A DNA stretch of 64,000 nucleotides from Niebla homalea (taxonomy: Eukaryota > Ascomycota > Lecanoromycetes > Lecanorales > Ramalinaceae): positions 124,001 to 188,000 of the forward strand of contig JAHGAU010000043.1 of assembly GCA_019925105.1 (NCBI GenBank). Direction: 5' to 3'. The notes beneath the pieces are model-generated. The model was given only the letters and a program-made list of their open reading frames with translations. It searched no databases and was not told the DNA's origin. Shown piece by piece: positions 34,657 to 48,200 of the stretch. Position 1 is the first letter of the stretch. Each line of letters begins with the position of its first letter. A program made the position numbers and the translations under genes.

Positions 34657-36096
34657 TACCCCCTTAAGACCGTATTATTAATATAGTAATAATACCGATC
34701 CTGTCCATCCTTATATAGTTACTCTTTTACTATACTTAAGCCTTATCGGTATTAGGTAAATAATAATAAGTGCGTTTTTGGAAAACATTAAAAAAGTGAA
34801 AAATTCCGGTAATAGTAATAATAATTATAACAATAAAACTTTTATGTACCGACCGGCTTCGGGGCTTCAAATATAGTTAACTAAGCTCCGGGCAAATATA
34901 TATATAGAGTTATAAGGTGGTTATTACTGGGTACTTACTATAAAAAATTAGAAAAATAGAAAAAATTAAAAACCCGCGAAAATAACCGAACCGGGAAAGA
35001 TTATTATATACTTAATTTATAATTACAATTTTCTAAAAGTTAAATCTCTTAAAAACAATATCTCCGGGGTTTTATTAAATTATATTACGTAATAAGGTTT
35101 ATAGATTTACGGTCTTTAAAACTTAAAAACTTTAGGAGTTCTCCGCTAATAAAAGTACTTTTATTAAATTATTTATTAAAAAATAATAGCAAAGCTTTAT
35201 TTAACGTAAATAATCCTATATCAAATCTTTTAACGGAGTTAATGACGATATACGTTTATATAACGGAGTTTAATAATAAATTAAGAATTATTGTTAATAA
35301 GGATCTATATAGTTTATATATTATTATACTTAATTTATATTTTATAATTTACGTTTAAGTTAATATCCTTAAAAAACCGGTTTTATTATATTTATTCTTT
35401 ACTTATTATTAATATTATATATAACTTAGCTTCTATAAAATTAATAATAACGGTTTTTTATTTTAAGGTTTTCCAATCTATTATCTTATTAAAAAATTAA
35501 AATTATAACCTTATAAGCTTTAATGGGTATTTAAACTATCTGTGAATTCCATATTTAATAGAATAATAAAAAGGGTACGGGGATCGGTAAATTCATATAT
35601 TAAAGACGATAATATAGAGTTTAATTTATTTTAAATTTTTTATTACTTTATTAATTGCTTTTTAATAATATTCCAGTAAGTTCATTAAGAATTCTAATAA
35701 CTTTAAATATATACAGGCTATTTTTAAAGATATCGTTATTATTGAAAAGTTAATCGAGCTTATAACCTATTAATAAATATTAATTTATTATAGTATTATT
35801 TCCTTATCGTTTTTAAGTAAAATTTCTAAATAATTTATAAATGCTCATATTTATTTTATCGTTATTTATATATTGAATTTAATAATGATTCTATTTACGT
35901 AATTATCTTGAAAGAAACGGAGTTAATAGACCTTTTTATTATGCTTAACGCGGATATTAAGAAACTATTATATTTTATCGAGATATTTTATTTCGTAAAT
36001 CTTAAGAAACTTAATTTAAAATTTATTAATTTTTTTAATATATTGTTAATTATAAATAAAGTTAATATTATTAAAAAAGAAGAAGAATATTATATA

Positions 36097-36271
36097 TGTT
36101 AAGAACGTGATAAATGTGATATCTATGATTGATATGATTGTTGAGTAGCTAGGTAGGTAGCTATGGATTTGAGTGAGTGTGCGCGCCAAGACCCCCGGGA
36201 GCTAGCCATCCATGCTTATGCATACCGCAAACCGTGATGCTATGTACCTGCGCATGCGCCGTTTCATAATA
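36097..36271 (-). repeat. Solo LTR of the N1 family
   Basis: 175 bases, TG..(C/T)A ends, flanked by the duplication ATATA (36092-36096 and 36272-36276). It is the reverse complement of the N1 LTRs at 43246 and 51227. It is the cleanest copy (GCGCGCCAAGACCCCCGGGA) despite lying in saturated RIPped sequence. No partner LTR was found, so it is read as a solo LTR left by recombination or partial insertion. Confidence 0.85.
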
Positions 36272-38209
36272 ATATACTTATTGATAAAAAGATATCTAAT
36301 ATCCGTAACTTATTTTAATCTTAACTTATTAAATATATTTAATAGATAACGGAATTAAAAAACCGGTAATTACTTAAGTTTATATAATACCCGTTATAAG
36401 AGTAATAATATAGCTTATCCCTTCCACCTTTTTAATATTTTAAAATAAATAAATTCATTAATATTATTATTAATAAAAGTATTAATAATATTGTATTCAC
36501 GGGTCTTAAGGTCCTATATGGTTATAGGTATTATTATAATTTTAAATACATAACTTATGAATATCGTTATAAACGCATTTTAGGCCGTATATTGAAGATT
36601 TCCTCTTACATATAACCGTATTTTATAGTTTAAAAGGAACCCTTTATTATTAAATCTATATTTATATATTTATATAATAGGGATAAGCTTGTTATCCACC
36701 TTAATAACATATTTATATAAAACTTCTATTTAAGTCTTTTTTCCTTATAAAGTTTCAATTTCTATATTCATTATTATTAAAAATCTTTTTCTATAAAAAT
36801 ATTTTAATATTTTGTAATAAAATTTTAACTTGAATAATAAGTGATCCCGGTAAAGTTATATTCCTGTTAAAAACGGGATTAATAACGACATCGGCAATAA
36901 TATAATAGTTATCTTATAAAAAATATAAATAGGGATAAAGATTATAAAAATAATATAAAAGGATTAGTTTTATTAATTACTTATTTAAAAACTATCGCAT
37001 ATATTTCCTTTTTCTTTTTCTAATGTATAATAATATCCGATGATATTATCTTTATTAAAGTTTGATTTATAAATAGATTTCTTTTAAGGCGTTATTATTA
37101 ATAATATTTCTGAAGTATTAAAGAAGTCGTTATTTAAAATATTATTAAGGGCACTCTTCCCTATACTTATGAAATTCTTTACTTATTAATGTATTTTACT
37201 TAATAATAAATCTCTGTTATACTCGTTATTATAATTATTATTATAATTATCGGTATTATTAAAAGGAAAGGTTTTATTACCCTTCAAGGATAATAGAAAT
37301 AAAAGGAATAACGGGTATTTTATCCATATTTCCTTCTTTTTCCCTTTTGAAATTAATGGTTTCTTTAATATTTCCTTATTTTCATTATTATCAGTATTAA
37401 AGTTATTAAGAACTTAAATAATAATACAAAAAAGATGTAAAGTTAAGATATTAATGGTAATATTAAAAAACGGTTCTTAAATTAATTAAGTAATATTGAT
37501 TTCTGTTAAATTATAAAATTCCTTTTTATTAAAAATAATATTTTTAATATAAATTACTTTCTATTAATTAAGAACTTAAAATTATAAATATTAATGCCTT
37601 TATATTTTATAAAAAATTTAAAAAAAGCTCTTAAATAATTAAGTTAAATTTTTATTCAATAATTTTCTTTTATAATATCTTTTAAGTATACTTTTTAACC
37701 GGTATATGATTTATAAGGAACCTTATTGATTATATAATTTGAGGTTATAGATATATTGATAGATTAACTTTAATCCGTAAAGTTCTTATTTTAATTGAAA
37801 TAATCTTTCTGTTTTATTTTCAATACCCATCTTAAGCCGGCGTATTTAAAACTGATTGTTCTTAATTAATATTTTATTTCAGAATAAAGATCTATAAACT
37901 TATTACTTAATTTTTTATTATTATTAAACCGTATAAAGGCTACTTAATAATCAAACTTCTTTTAGATAATAATAATAGCTTTCCTTAGAATAATTATAAC
38001 TTCAAATTTATATTAATAAATATATATTATTTAAAAGTCTATCTTAAAATAGATAATATAAAATACTTATTAATATTTATTTAAGCTTAACTATAATTAT
38101 ATTAAATTATAAATAATTCCAAAAAAAGCTTTTCTAACTTCTCCGCTTTATAGAATAATTATAATATAATTTAATATACCTTTAATAAAATATAAACTTT
38201 ATATTTATT

Positions 38210-38700
38210 TATATATGGTACCTTTGATTTATTAATGATCTTTACCCCCTTAATAGTTCTTACGAGGTGGTAAATAGTATTATTATTAATATAAGTAAGG
38301 AGTTAATATTATTCTATTACTATTTCTGACTTAACGTTATTTAATAAGGTTATTATAGATATAAATATTGACTTAATATTATCTTTAAGAAATTAAAAGG
38401 GACCGTTCTTTGGTATATATATTACCGTCTTACCATTATTATACAATCAGTTATACTTTAAATTGAAATATATACCCTTTTTAAATAAAAGATTAATATT
38501 AACGATAATAATATGAAATCCTAAAATATAAAAAACGTTTCTTAGTCTTATAATATTTATACCTTTTAGGGTAAAAATATAAATATCGATTTATCTATAT
38601 ACAATAACGAATAAACGTCCTATCCCTAAGAGTATAATTATACTATCGATATATTCCTTCTTTTAATGGAATTTGTCTCTTATTATTTTATTATAAATAT
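38210..38700 (-). pseudogene. Copia protease / pre-integrase remnant in C1
   Basis: Minus-strand segments RLRNVFYILGFHIIIV, NNGKTVIYIPKNGPF and HLVRTIKGVKIINKSKVP occur in the order expected for a Copia polyprotein between the protease and the integrase. Stops and C-to-Y type changes from RIP are present, and the zinc-finger cysteines read as tyrosines. Confidence 0.75.
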
Positions 38701-39760
38701 GATTTAATAAACAGTGATTGAGTAATTATAATGATTCAAAATTTATATTAATAGCGACTAAGAAAGGGTTTAAAATTAAAAGGATTATAAAAACCCTTAT
38801 TTTCGGTTAAGGTAGCGGTAACACTACCCTTATTAATAATAATAAAAATCTCTTTTTCTTATGATTTCGTTTTACCTTTAAGGCTTTATTAACCTTTTTC
38901 TAATCTATAATAATTTTTAGCTTTTTTTCTTCCTTTTTTCAAATAATTAAATTAAACCTGAAATTTATTAGCCTTCCAGCTTAATCGTCCTTAAGGTAAT
39001 TATATTAACCTTAATAATATTTTAAGCTATAAAGATATTTAAATATTTCCTTTTATTTCGCTTTTAATATAAGTTTTTTTAATTTAAATTTTTCTTCAAC
39101 TTTAATACTAAAAGTTAAATATAAAGCCGTTAAAGATTTAATGTCCTTTAACCTTATATACTATTTAAATAATTCTATTACTTTAAATAAAAGAACCTTG
39201 TTATTATTAATAATTCGAAATTATTATCAATATTAATATATACTTTTCAATTATTATAAGAAAGTTAGAAAATACTATTCTTATATTAATAATTTCTTTA
39301 AGGGTAAGTTCTTTTCTTGAAAGATAAATTTAACTTTATTTATCCAGCTATATTTTAATATTTTATCGGTTTATTAATCTTATTTTTAGTTTTAAATATT
39401 TTTATTAAATATTTAATAACTTTATTATATTAATAAATATAGATTTTTAATTTAAAGCTCTTAATATATCCTGTAAATAAAACTTAACCTTTTAAAGGTA
39501 GTTCGTATTTAAGGTAATAATTATATTATAAATATAATTTACAATCTTATTAAAGGACTTATATTATTTTTTTTATTTAAGCTCTTATCTTTAATAATAT
39601 TATTTTTTATAAATTTTAAAGTTTCATATCTTATTTATTTTCTTTTTTAATATTATATTTAATTTAATAATGAATTCTGGATTTACCGGTCTTATAAATA
39701 GAATAAGTTTTACTTTAAAACTTAAATTGGTTTAATCTTAAGTTATATATTTAATTACTT

Positions 39761-40052
39761 AATTTTAGCATTGGACAGACCCGTGGGGTGACGGAAGAGC
39801 AACAGGTCCAGGGGCAACCTTTAAGTGGATTCGGTTATAGTGTTATAGGTTTTCTTGGAAAAAGCGTACGAATAAATTCTTACTCTTTAAACGGCCGTAG
39901 ATACTCTTAGCCCTTAAAATGAGAGTGGAGGCTGGGTGGATACCGGTTTTTATTCTTAACATAATAAATGTCGGGTTTTTACGGTTATCAATAAGGTTAA
40001 ATGGCCGAGTATTAAGGAACGCCGGAATTAGCCTAGCTAGATCCGTAGTATA

Positions 40053-40081
<29 letters not shown>
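39761..40081 (+). mobile_element. 5'-truncated LINE (L3)
   Basis: Matches the 3' terminal ~300 bases of the two long LINEs, with the same tail of (AATC)n at about 40053-40081. A 14-base duplication (ATATTTAATTACTT) flanks it at 39747-39760 and 40082-40095. It is much less RIPped than the long copies. Such truncation is typical of LINE target-primed reverse transcription. The 71-residue minus open frame here is not a gene. Confidence 0.88.
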
Positions 40082-40084
<3 letters not shown>

Positions 40085-40394
40085 TTTAATTACTTTATTT
40101 TGGATAATAAAGATTTATTAATCTTAATCCTTTATTATTACTATAAATTTAACGTTTATTTTACTTATTTCAATAATTAATGAAGTTTAATAAAGAATTT
40201 TTGAAGAGGAATCCTTTTTTTAATAATATAAACTTAATTTTTATTTTTTATTAATACTTATAAATACCTTTTATAAAGGCCTCTTTAATATGAATAAGAC
40301 TTAACTATGGTAAATATTACGGTTAATTTGTTTAATTAAATAGTCAAATAAATATAATATACGTTATAGAGGTATACGTAGTGGGGCTTATAAC

Positions 40395-40462
40395 TATAAA
40401 ATATATAATAAGTAAGTAATATATAATATATCCATATTCTGTATAATCTATATAATAATTTA
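40395..40462 (-). repeat. 5' LTR of C1, first part
   Basis: Aligns with the first ~68 bases of the left LTR, fully RIPped (TATAAAATATATAATAAG against TGTAAGATGCACAGCGAG). It is interrupted by LINE L1 at an 11-base duplication (ATAATAATTTA-type, 40452-40462). Confidence 0.88.
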
Positions 40463-40812
40463 ATTGATTGATTGATTGATTTATATTACGGATTTAACTA
40501 AGTTAATTCCGGCGTTCTTTAATAGTCGGCTATTAAATTTTATTAATAATTATAAAAACCTGATATCTATAACGTTAAGGTTAAAAACCTGGTATTTACT
40601 TAACTTTTACTTTTGTCTTAAAGGATATAGAGTATCCTTAACCGTTTAAAGAATAATAATTTATTTATATACTTTTTTAAAGAAAACTTATAATATTATA
40701 ATTAAGTTTTTTTAAAGGTTACTTTTAAACCTATTACTTTTTTATCTCTTTCTAAATCCGTTTTATATTAAACTTTTAAGTAATATTTTAAATATTTTTA
40801 CCGGTATATATA

Positions 40813-40880
40813 TTATTATTATTTTAATCGTAATTACCTTTTTACCTTATTATTATTTTAATCGTAATTACCTTTTTACC
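40813..40880. repeat. Perfect 34-base tandem duplication in L1
   Basis: Two identical 34-base units (40813-40846 and 40847-40880) lie in the 3' region of L1. L2 has a single unit at the corresponding place. Identity of the units in otherwise saturated RIPped DNA points to duplication after RIP. Confidence 0.85.
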
Positions 40881-43245
40881 TTATTATTGTTACCGTCTTT
40901 TTTAAGGCTTTCCAATAAACGTTTATTATTATATTTCTTTAATTGTAAAAGATACTTTCCGGTTTATATAATTATTATAACCGGTATCTATTTTTCTTTT
41001 TCCTTCCTGGCCGGTAACGGGTTTTCCTTATAAGGTCTTTAATAACCTTTCTTATTTTACCGGTAAAATTAAATTAAAATAATAAATTTATAAATATTAT
41101 AGACCGTACGGCCGCTTAGAGACTTTATTTTATAAAAAGTATTTTACGGTAATCACTTATCAGGGCCTTTTTAATTAATCCCGTTTTAAACTCCTTAAAT
41201 GATAAATATAAAATAAATACGTAAGTTTCATCCTATTTCTTTTATCCGTATCTATAATTAACGTCCGTTCAATTACCGGCGTACGTAATAAAAAGAAAAT
41301 ACATTAGTTTATTTTTACCCGTCCGGAGTTAAATCATTAACGTAACATTACCTTTTTTTATAATCCCGTAATAACGGAAATATTTATTGATAATTTCTGA
41401 ATTATTTAATTCCGGGTATTAACGCCTTTAAGGGATTAATCCCTATATTTAAATTAACGTTTAAGTTATTATAATAGAATTTAAAAAATAATTATTTCCG
41501 TTTTTATTTTTATAACTTTTTTAACTTCCGCCTCTTTTATATTAAACGTAAGTTTATATAGATTTAAATTAACCTTTTAAACGTAAATTAAATCAACCTT
41601 TTTTCTAGTTTAATTTAACTCTATTTTAATAAAAAAAGTAAATATTTTATTTTTACCCTTTATGATTTAAGATTTCTTAAAATTTAATCGGATCCGTCTG
41701 TTCCTTAAAATCGTAATTAAGTATATATTTTTTTAAAGTTCGCTTAAATAATTATTTAATTAAAGGATAACTTAATTGGCGGTATAAAAACCTTAAACTC
41801 TAATACCGGGACGGGAGTTATTTTATATACGCCGTTAATTACTTTTAAGTATCAGTTTTAGATTTTTCATAATTATTAAATAAACTTTTTCTCATATCCG
41901 GGGGTACCTTTAAGAATATATTAGATAATCGTTATATATATTATAACCGGGTTTATTACCGCTTAATAAACGGTCCTTGCCTTTATAAGGTAATAGTTTA
42001 CGTTAACGCCGTAAAATACATAAGGCCTTTTTCTTAAAAGATTATTTCCCCTTAAACCTTTTTTATATAATCCTTTTAATTAAACTTCCCGTTAATTTAA
42101 AGATTAAGGATTTTAATATTAACTTCCGGTTTTATTGTCACTTTATTTAGATTTACCGTAATTATTATATCGTACAACTTTGAGCTTTTAATTATATAAA
42201 TAAATTCAAATTTATATAATATAAATTAAAGCTTATACGTCCTCGTTTATTATAAATAAACTTTATAAGCCTACTTTACTTCTAAATAATTTATATAAGT
42301 AAAAGTACTATAAGTTAATAAATAAATATTTTTAACGAAATTTTTAAGATAGACTTTTTATTTATTTAATTCTTTAATTAACAGGCTATTTAAAAATAAA
42401 ACCAGGACAAAGAACATAAATATCTTTTAAGGGATCTTGATTATAACGGGCTTTATTAAACTTAACTTTTATTTTAAATTAATTGATATTATTTAATTAT
42501 TTAAAAAGCTTTTAATTTATTTTATAATTAAGGACAATATTCTTTTTTTCCGTAAATTATATAATAATATTTAATAGTTTACTTTATTAAAAACTCTTTT
42601 AATATTTAATAAAAAGAAATTTATTATAGACTTCTTTTTATAACCCTTCATTATATAAACGTTATTAATTAAATTTTTAAAAGTTATTTCCATTAATTAT
42701 TTTCTTTCTATGTTTATTTATTAATTAAAGAGAAGCCTATATTTTTCTATACAATTATTAAAAATCTTTAAGATTATTATTTTAAGGGTTTTTTTAATAT
42801 ATAAAGGAACGCGATTAATCTATAAGCTTTTACTTTTAAATAATTTAACTTAACCAGCTTCTTAAATATTATCGTTTTAACCTTTTTGAATTTATAAAAA
42901 AATAACCGATGTTAGAATAAGCTTAAAATAAATAAATAAAAACCTCCTTAAATAATAATATTATTATAAATAAAAATTTATTTAAAATTCTATTAAGTTT
43001 AAAAGCTTTATCCTTCTTTAATTTATTAATTACCTTGATTATTATTTTTTAAGTTATAATTCTTCTTATTATTATTAAGCCCGGGTATATAATATTCTTA
43101 GTATTGAATAGATTAATATTTAATAAACCGGGAAAAAAGGCTTTTTTAAGAGTCTCGATTATATTATTAAAAGTATCGGTTATTATATTATTAAGTTTCT
43201 TAAAGGGCAGGAATTCAAAAATAAATTTAAATTTTTCATTCTGCT

Positions 43246-43407
43246 TATTATGAAACGGCACTTGCATATATATAGCATCACGGTTTACGGTATGCATAAG
43301 CATAGCGGGTAGCTTCCGCAGGGGTTTTGGCGCGCACTCACTTAAATCCATAGTTACCTACCTAATTAAATCATTAATTATATATTATACTTAATACGTT
43401 CTTAATA
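43246..43407 (+). repeat. Left LTR of N1
   Basis: Begins TATTATGAAACGGCAC (RIPped TG) and ends TTCTTAATA. The 100-residue minus open frame at 43351-43049 starts inside this LTR (MDLSEC...) and runs into L1, so it is an artefact of the insertion. Confidence 0.88.
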
Positions 43408-45287
43408 AATAATAGCAATAGCTGAGTCGGTTCTCTACATATCGTTATATATATAGTAACGCTCATTTGAGCTCTCGATACATACCCAGTATCTGTGGCT
43501 ATATAGACCTTAAAAATTCTTATTCCGGTAATACTTTACCGTATAGCTTGACATTCAGCTCCCTAATATAGGGCCTTCTTATAAGCCTCAAAATGGTGAA
43601 CCCCCCGAGGAATAGGAAGAAGAACTAAAAGGCCATTAATAATAAATTTACATTCTTAGAGTATAATGTAAAAAACGAGTTTATTAACGGTGGTAATAGT
43701 AACAATATACTTACCTGAAGACCCTCGTAGATCGCTTAAGCTTAAGCTTAGGCTAAAAACTTAACTTAAGCCTAAATAGGCCTATTTCTAAGTTCTACTC
43801 GTAAATAAGCCGTTAACTTATTAATAATAATTAAAGGATTTATTAATATAAAATTTAATTAACTTATAAGAGTCCTTTATAGTTAATAGCGCTAATTAAG
43901 CGTTAAAGAACCTTATTTACCACCTATAAATCCATAGACAGATAAATTAAATCCATCAAATCCATTAAATCCACCTATACCTCCACTAAATCCTTAAGCC
44001 TTTAATATAGGTAATGCCCTTTTTATATTAAATTTATTAGTAAATTAAGCAATAATTACGCTTAATATATATTAACGAAGTAAAAAGCTTAGGACCTATA
44101 ACCTTATACTTAATAACGTTTATACGTTTATAAATCGTATCCATTAAGTTATTAAGTTAAAAGGCTATAAAATTGTTTAGTTAAACGTTAGCTTATAATC
44201 GCGTAATTTGGTTAAAACATAATATAAAGTTAAACTAACTAACCTTAAGAGATTTATACTTAAAAGGGTTTCTACTTTAATCGATATTTTTATCGATATA
44301 CTTATTAAAAGGTTTATATTAAACCCTATTAAGACCCTTAAGAAAATCGACTCCCTAAAATATACGAAAGCCGATATAGCTAAGAAAAAAGTCCTTATTA
44401 TTTACTTTTATAAAATACTTAAATTGCTCTGTTATTTAGATAGTTATATTACGTTAAATAAGCTTATTGTAATCTTTTAATATATCGAATATAACTTGTA
44501 ATTTACCCTCTTAAAACTTATTACTGGTAATATTCAATCCTTTATTAATTAACTTAATTTATAAAAGCATATTTAATATATACGGTATAAGAACTTTAGG
44601 CCTTGGAAGTCCAAACTATAACAGTTATTAAATACTTTACCGGTAATATCGACGTTAATATTTACTTAATAAGCCCTTCTTTAATTTCCTCATAAATAAG
44701 CCTTAATAAACCCTTAAAGAACGATTTAAAGCCGACCTTATATATATTATATAGACGTATATAATGAATATAATACGCAATATAGATAAGAAATAGACTT
44801 TATATAGGGTAAATAATACCAAAAACCTTTAATATATATTATTAATAATAATTATAATATATAGCAATATAATTTTTCTATATAATCCTATAAAGCCGGT
44901 AAATAAAACCGTAAGTAACTCTTATAAACGTTATCTTAATAATAACTTACTTAAAATACGACCCCGGTAAAATACCGGAGATACGTTTTTTAAGCGATTT
45001 AACTTAAGCTTAAATGTTAAAAACTACGATTATAAACCGGGTAAATACGGGATTTTTCGGCTTACGGTTTTCTTAATTTTTTAATATATAATTTTAATAC
45101 GGCGTTAATACGTTATTACTATTTATTCTTTTTATTTCTTTAGTATTCTTGGCGCTTTAAATATATTATAACTATTACTGATAATAATAAAAGTAATACT
45201 ATATTAAAGGTAATAATATATAATAAGGGCGTTACTTTTTTATCTTTTAGCCGGCATATTATTATGAAACGGCACTTATATATATAT

Positions 45288-48200
45288 TGATTGATTGATT
45301 GATTTATACTACGGATCTAGCTAGGCTAATTCCGGCGTTCCTTAATACTCGGTTATTTAACTTTATTAATAACCGTATAAACCTGATATTTATTATATCA
45401 GGAATAAAAACCGGTATTTACCCAGTTTTTATTCTCGTTTTAAGGGCTAAAAGCATTTATGGCCGTTTAAAGAGTAAGAATTTATTCGTACGTTTTTTTT
45501 AAGAAAACCTATAATATTACGATTAAATCCATTTAAAGGTTACCCTTAAACCTATTGTTCTTCCGTTACCTTATAAGTTTATTTAATATTAAAATTTTAA
45601 AATTCCGATTATATTATTAAATATCCTTACCGATATATAAATTATTATTATTTTATTTATATAACTTTACCGACCGATATAATATTACCTTTTATATTGC
45701 TTCGGTATTTATAACCCCTTTAACCCCCTATTAAGTATAGTTTTCCCGCCGTTACTTTTTACCCTTAAGTCGGCGGCGAAATTTCTTAATTAAGTCTTTA
45801 ACTATTTTATTTATTTCTTTAATTAGGTTAAATTATAATAATAAGCCCGTAACTATTATGAATTTGGCGGCCGCTTTAATACCTTTTTTATTAATAAGTA
45901 TTTAATAATAATCGTTAATCTTTACCCTTTTAATTAACCTTAATTTAAACTCCTTAAATAGTAAATAGGAGATTAATACGTATATGGCGTTTTACTTCCG
46001 TTATTTATATTTATAATTAACGTTAATTCGGTTACCGGTATATATAATAAAAAGGAAGTAAATTAAGCCGTTTTTATTTATCCGGAATTAAATTATTAAC
46101 GCGTTATTATTTTTCCTTATAATTCCGTAACGCCGGAAATACTTATTAATAACCTTATCGTTATTTAAAGCCAGGTATTATTATCCTTAAGGGATCAATT
46201 CTTTATATCCGCGTTAACGCTTTATTTACCTCTTTTTAATCTATAGGGTAATTACCGTTAACTTCACCTTTATAGCCTTTTTCTTTTTTACCGTTTTTAC
46301 TTTAAGTAAAAATCCGTATACTTTTATGTTAACTTCTTAAACGTAAATTAAGTCGACCTATTTCTTGGTTTATTTTAATTTAATTTCCGTAAAGAAGGTA
46401 AATACCGTTTTTTTACGTTTTTTTATCCGCGGTTTTTTATAGTTTTAATAAATACGTCCGTTTCCTATTAACGTAATTAAATTTATACCTTTTTTAAGTT
46501 TTATTTAAGCGATTATTTAATTAAAAGTTAATTTTATTAATAATATAAAAACCTTGGATTTTAATACCGGGATAAGAATCGCTTTATATATTTTATTTAT
46601 TATTCTTAAATATTAGTTTTAAACTTTCTATAATTATTAGATAGGCTCTTTCTTATATTTAAATATACTTTTAAATACGTATTAAATAGTTACCGCGTAC
46701 GTTATTATAAGCTTTATAACCGTTTAATAAACGGTTTTAACCTTTTATAAAATAACTTTTTACGTTAACACCATAAGGTAAGTAAAGCCTTTTTTTTATA
46801 AAATTATTTTCTTTTAAATTTTTCTTATATAATCCTTTTAATCCAGTTTCTTATTAACTTATAGGTTAAATACCTTAATATTAACCTTTAGTTTTACCGT
46901 TATATTACCTAGGTTTACCGTAATTATTATATTATATAGCTTCGGATTCTTTATTATATAAATAAGCTTATACTTATACGGGGCGAATTAAACTTTATAT
47001 ATCTTTATTTATTATAGGCAGACTTTATAAGCCTATTTTAGTTTTAAATAATTTATATAAGTAAATATATTATAAACTAAAAGGTAAATATTATTAATAA
47101 AGCTTTTTACTTAAACCTTTTATTTTAATTTTATTAAGTCTTTAATAAGTAAATTATTAAAGAATAAAAATAAGACCGAAGAAATAAATAACCCTTAAGG
47201 AATCTTTATTATCGCGGGCTCCATTATACTTATCTTTTATCCCAGGTTAATTAACGTTACTTAATTATTTAGGAAACTTTCTATTTAATTTATAAAGAAA
47301 AGTAAGATTCCTTTTTTCCGTAAATTATATAGTAATTTTTAATAGTTTATTTTATTAAACGCCTTTATAATATTTAAGGAAAGAAGATTTATAACGTACT
47401 TTTTTTTTATAGCTTTATACCGTATATACGTTATTGATTAAGCCTTTAAGAGCCGTTTCTATTAACCGTCCTTTTCTTACCCTTATTTATTAATTAAAAA
47501 GTAGTTTATACTTTTTTATATAATTATTTAAAATCTTCGCGATTACCGTTTTTAAAGCCTTTTTTAATATATAAAGGAGTATTATAAGTTTATATAACTT
47601 TACTTCTAAATAATTTAACTTAACCGGCTTCTTAAGGATAATTATTTTAACCTCCTTAAATTTACGGGGGTAATAATTTATATTAAAATAAGCTTAAAAT
47701 AAGTAAATAAAAACCTTTTTAAATAACGATATTATTATAAATAGGAACCTATTTAATATACCGTTAAGTTCGGGGGCTTTATCCTTCTTTAACTTATTAA
47801 TTACCTTAATTATTATCTTTTAAGTTATTATTTTATTTATTATTATTAATTTAAAATATATAATATTATCGATATCTATTAAATTAACTTCCGGTAATAA
47901 AAGAAAAAATGCCTTTTTAAGGGCTTTAATCTTGCCGTTAAAGGTATCCGTTACCGTACCGTTTAGTCTTTTTAAAGGTAAAAACTTAAGGATAAATTTA
48001 GGTTTCTTATTTTATTTTTTACCGTATTTTATTAACTTTTAAATATTATAAAAGGAAACCGCCGAATTATATATTATAACCCGGAAGTATATCTGTTTAA
48101 CCTTCCGGATAATTCTATTTTTTTTAAGCTTTTTTTAACCGCCGTAACGTCTCCCGGTTCCTATACTTAATAGTTTACTTTATAAGCGTTTTTACCTTTA

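Noticed and set aside
40463..40490. TGAT/ATCA short repeats as independent microsatellites
   Set aside because: All three occurrences (40.06, 40.47 and 45.29 kb) sit exactly at LINE 3' ends next to target duplications, so they are LINE tails.
43049..43351. 100-residue open frame (MDLSEC...) as LINE ORF1
   Set aside because: The start and first ~30 codons lie in the N1 LTR, which also occurs as a solo LTR at 36.1 kb. The frame merely runs across the N1/L1 junction. The true LINE ORF1 starts are MATNN/MATNK at 51047 and 54694.
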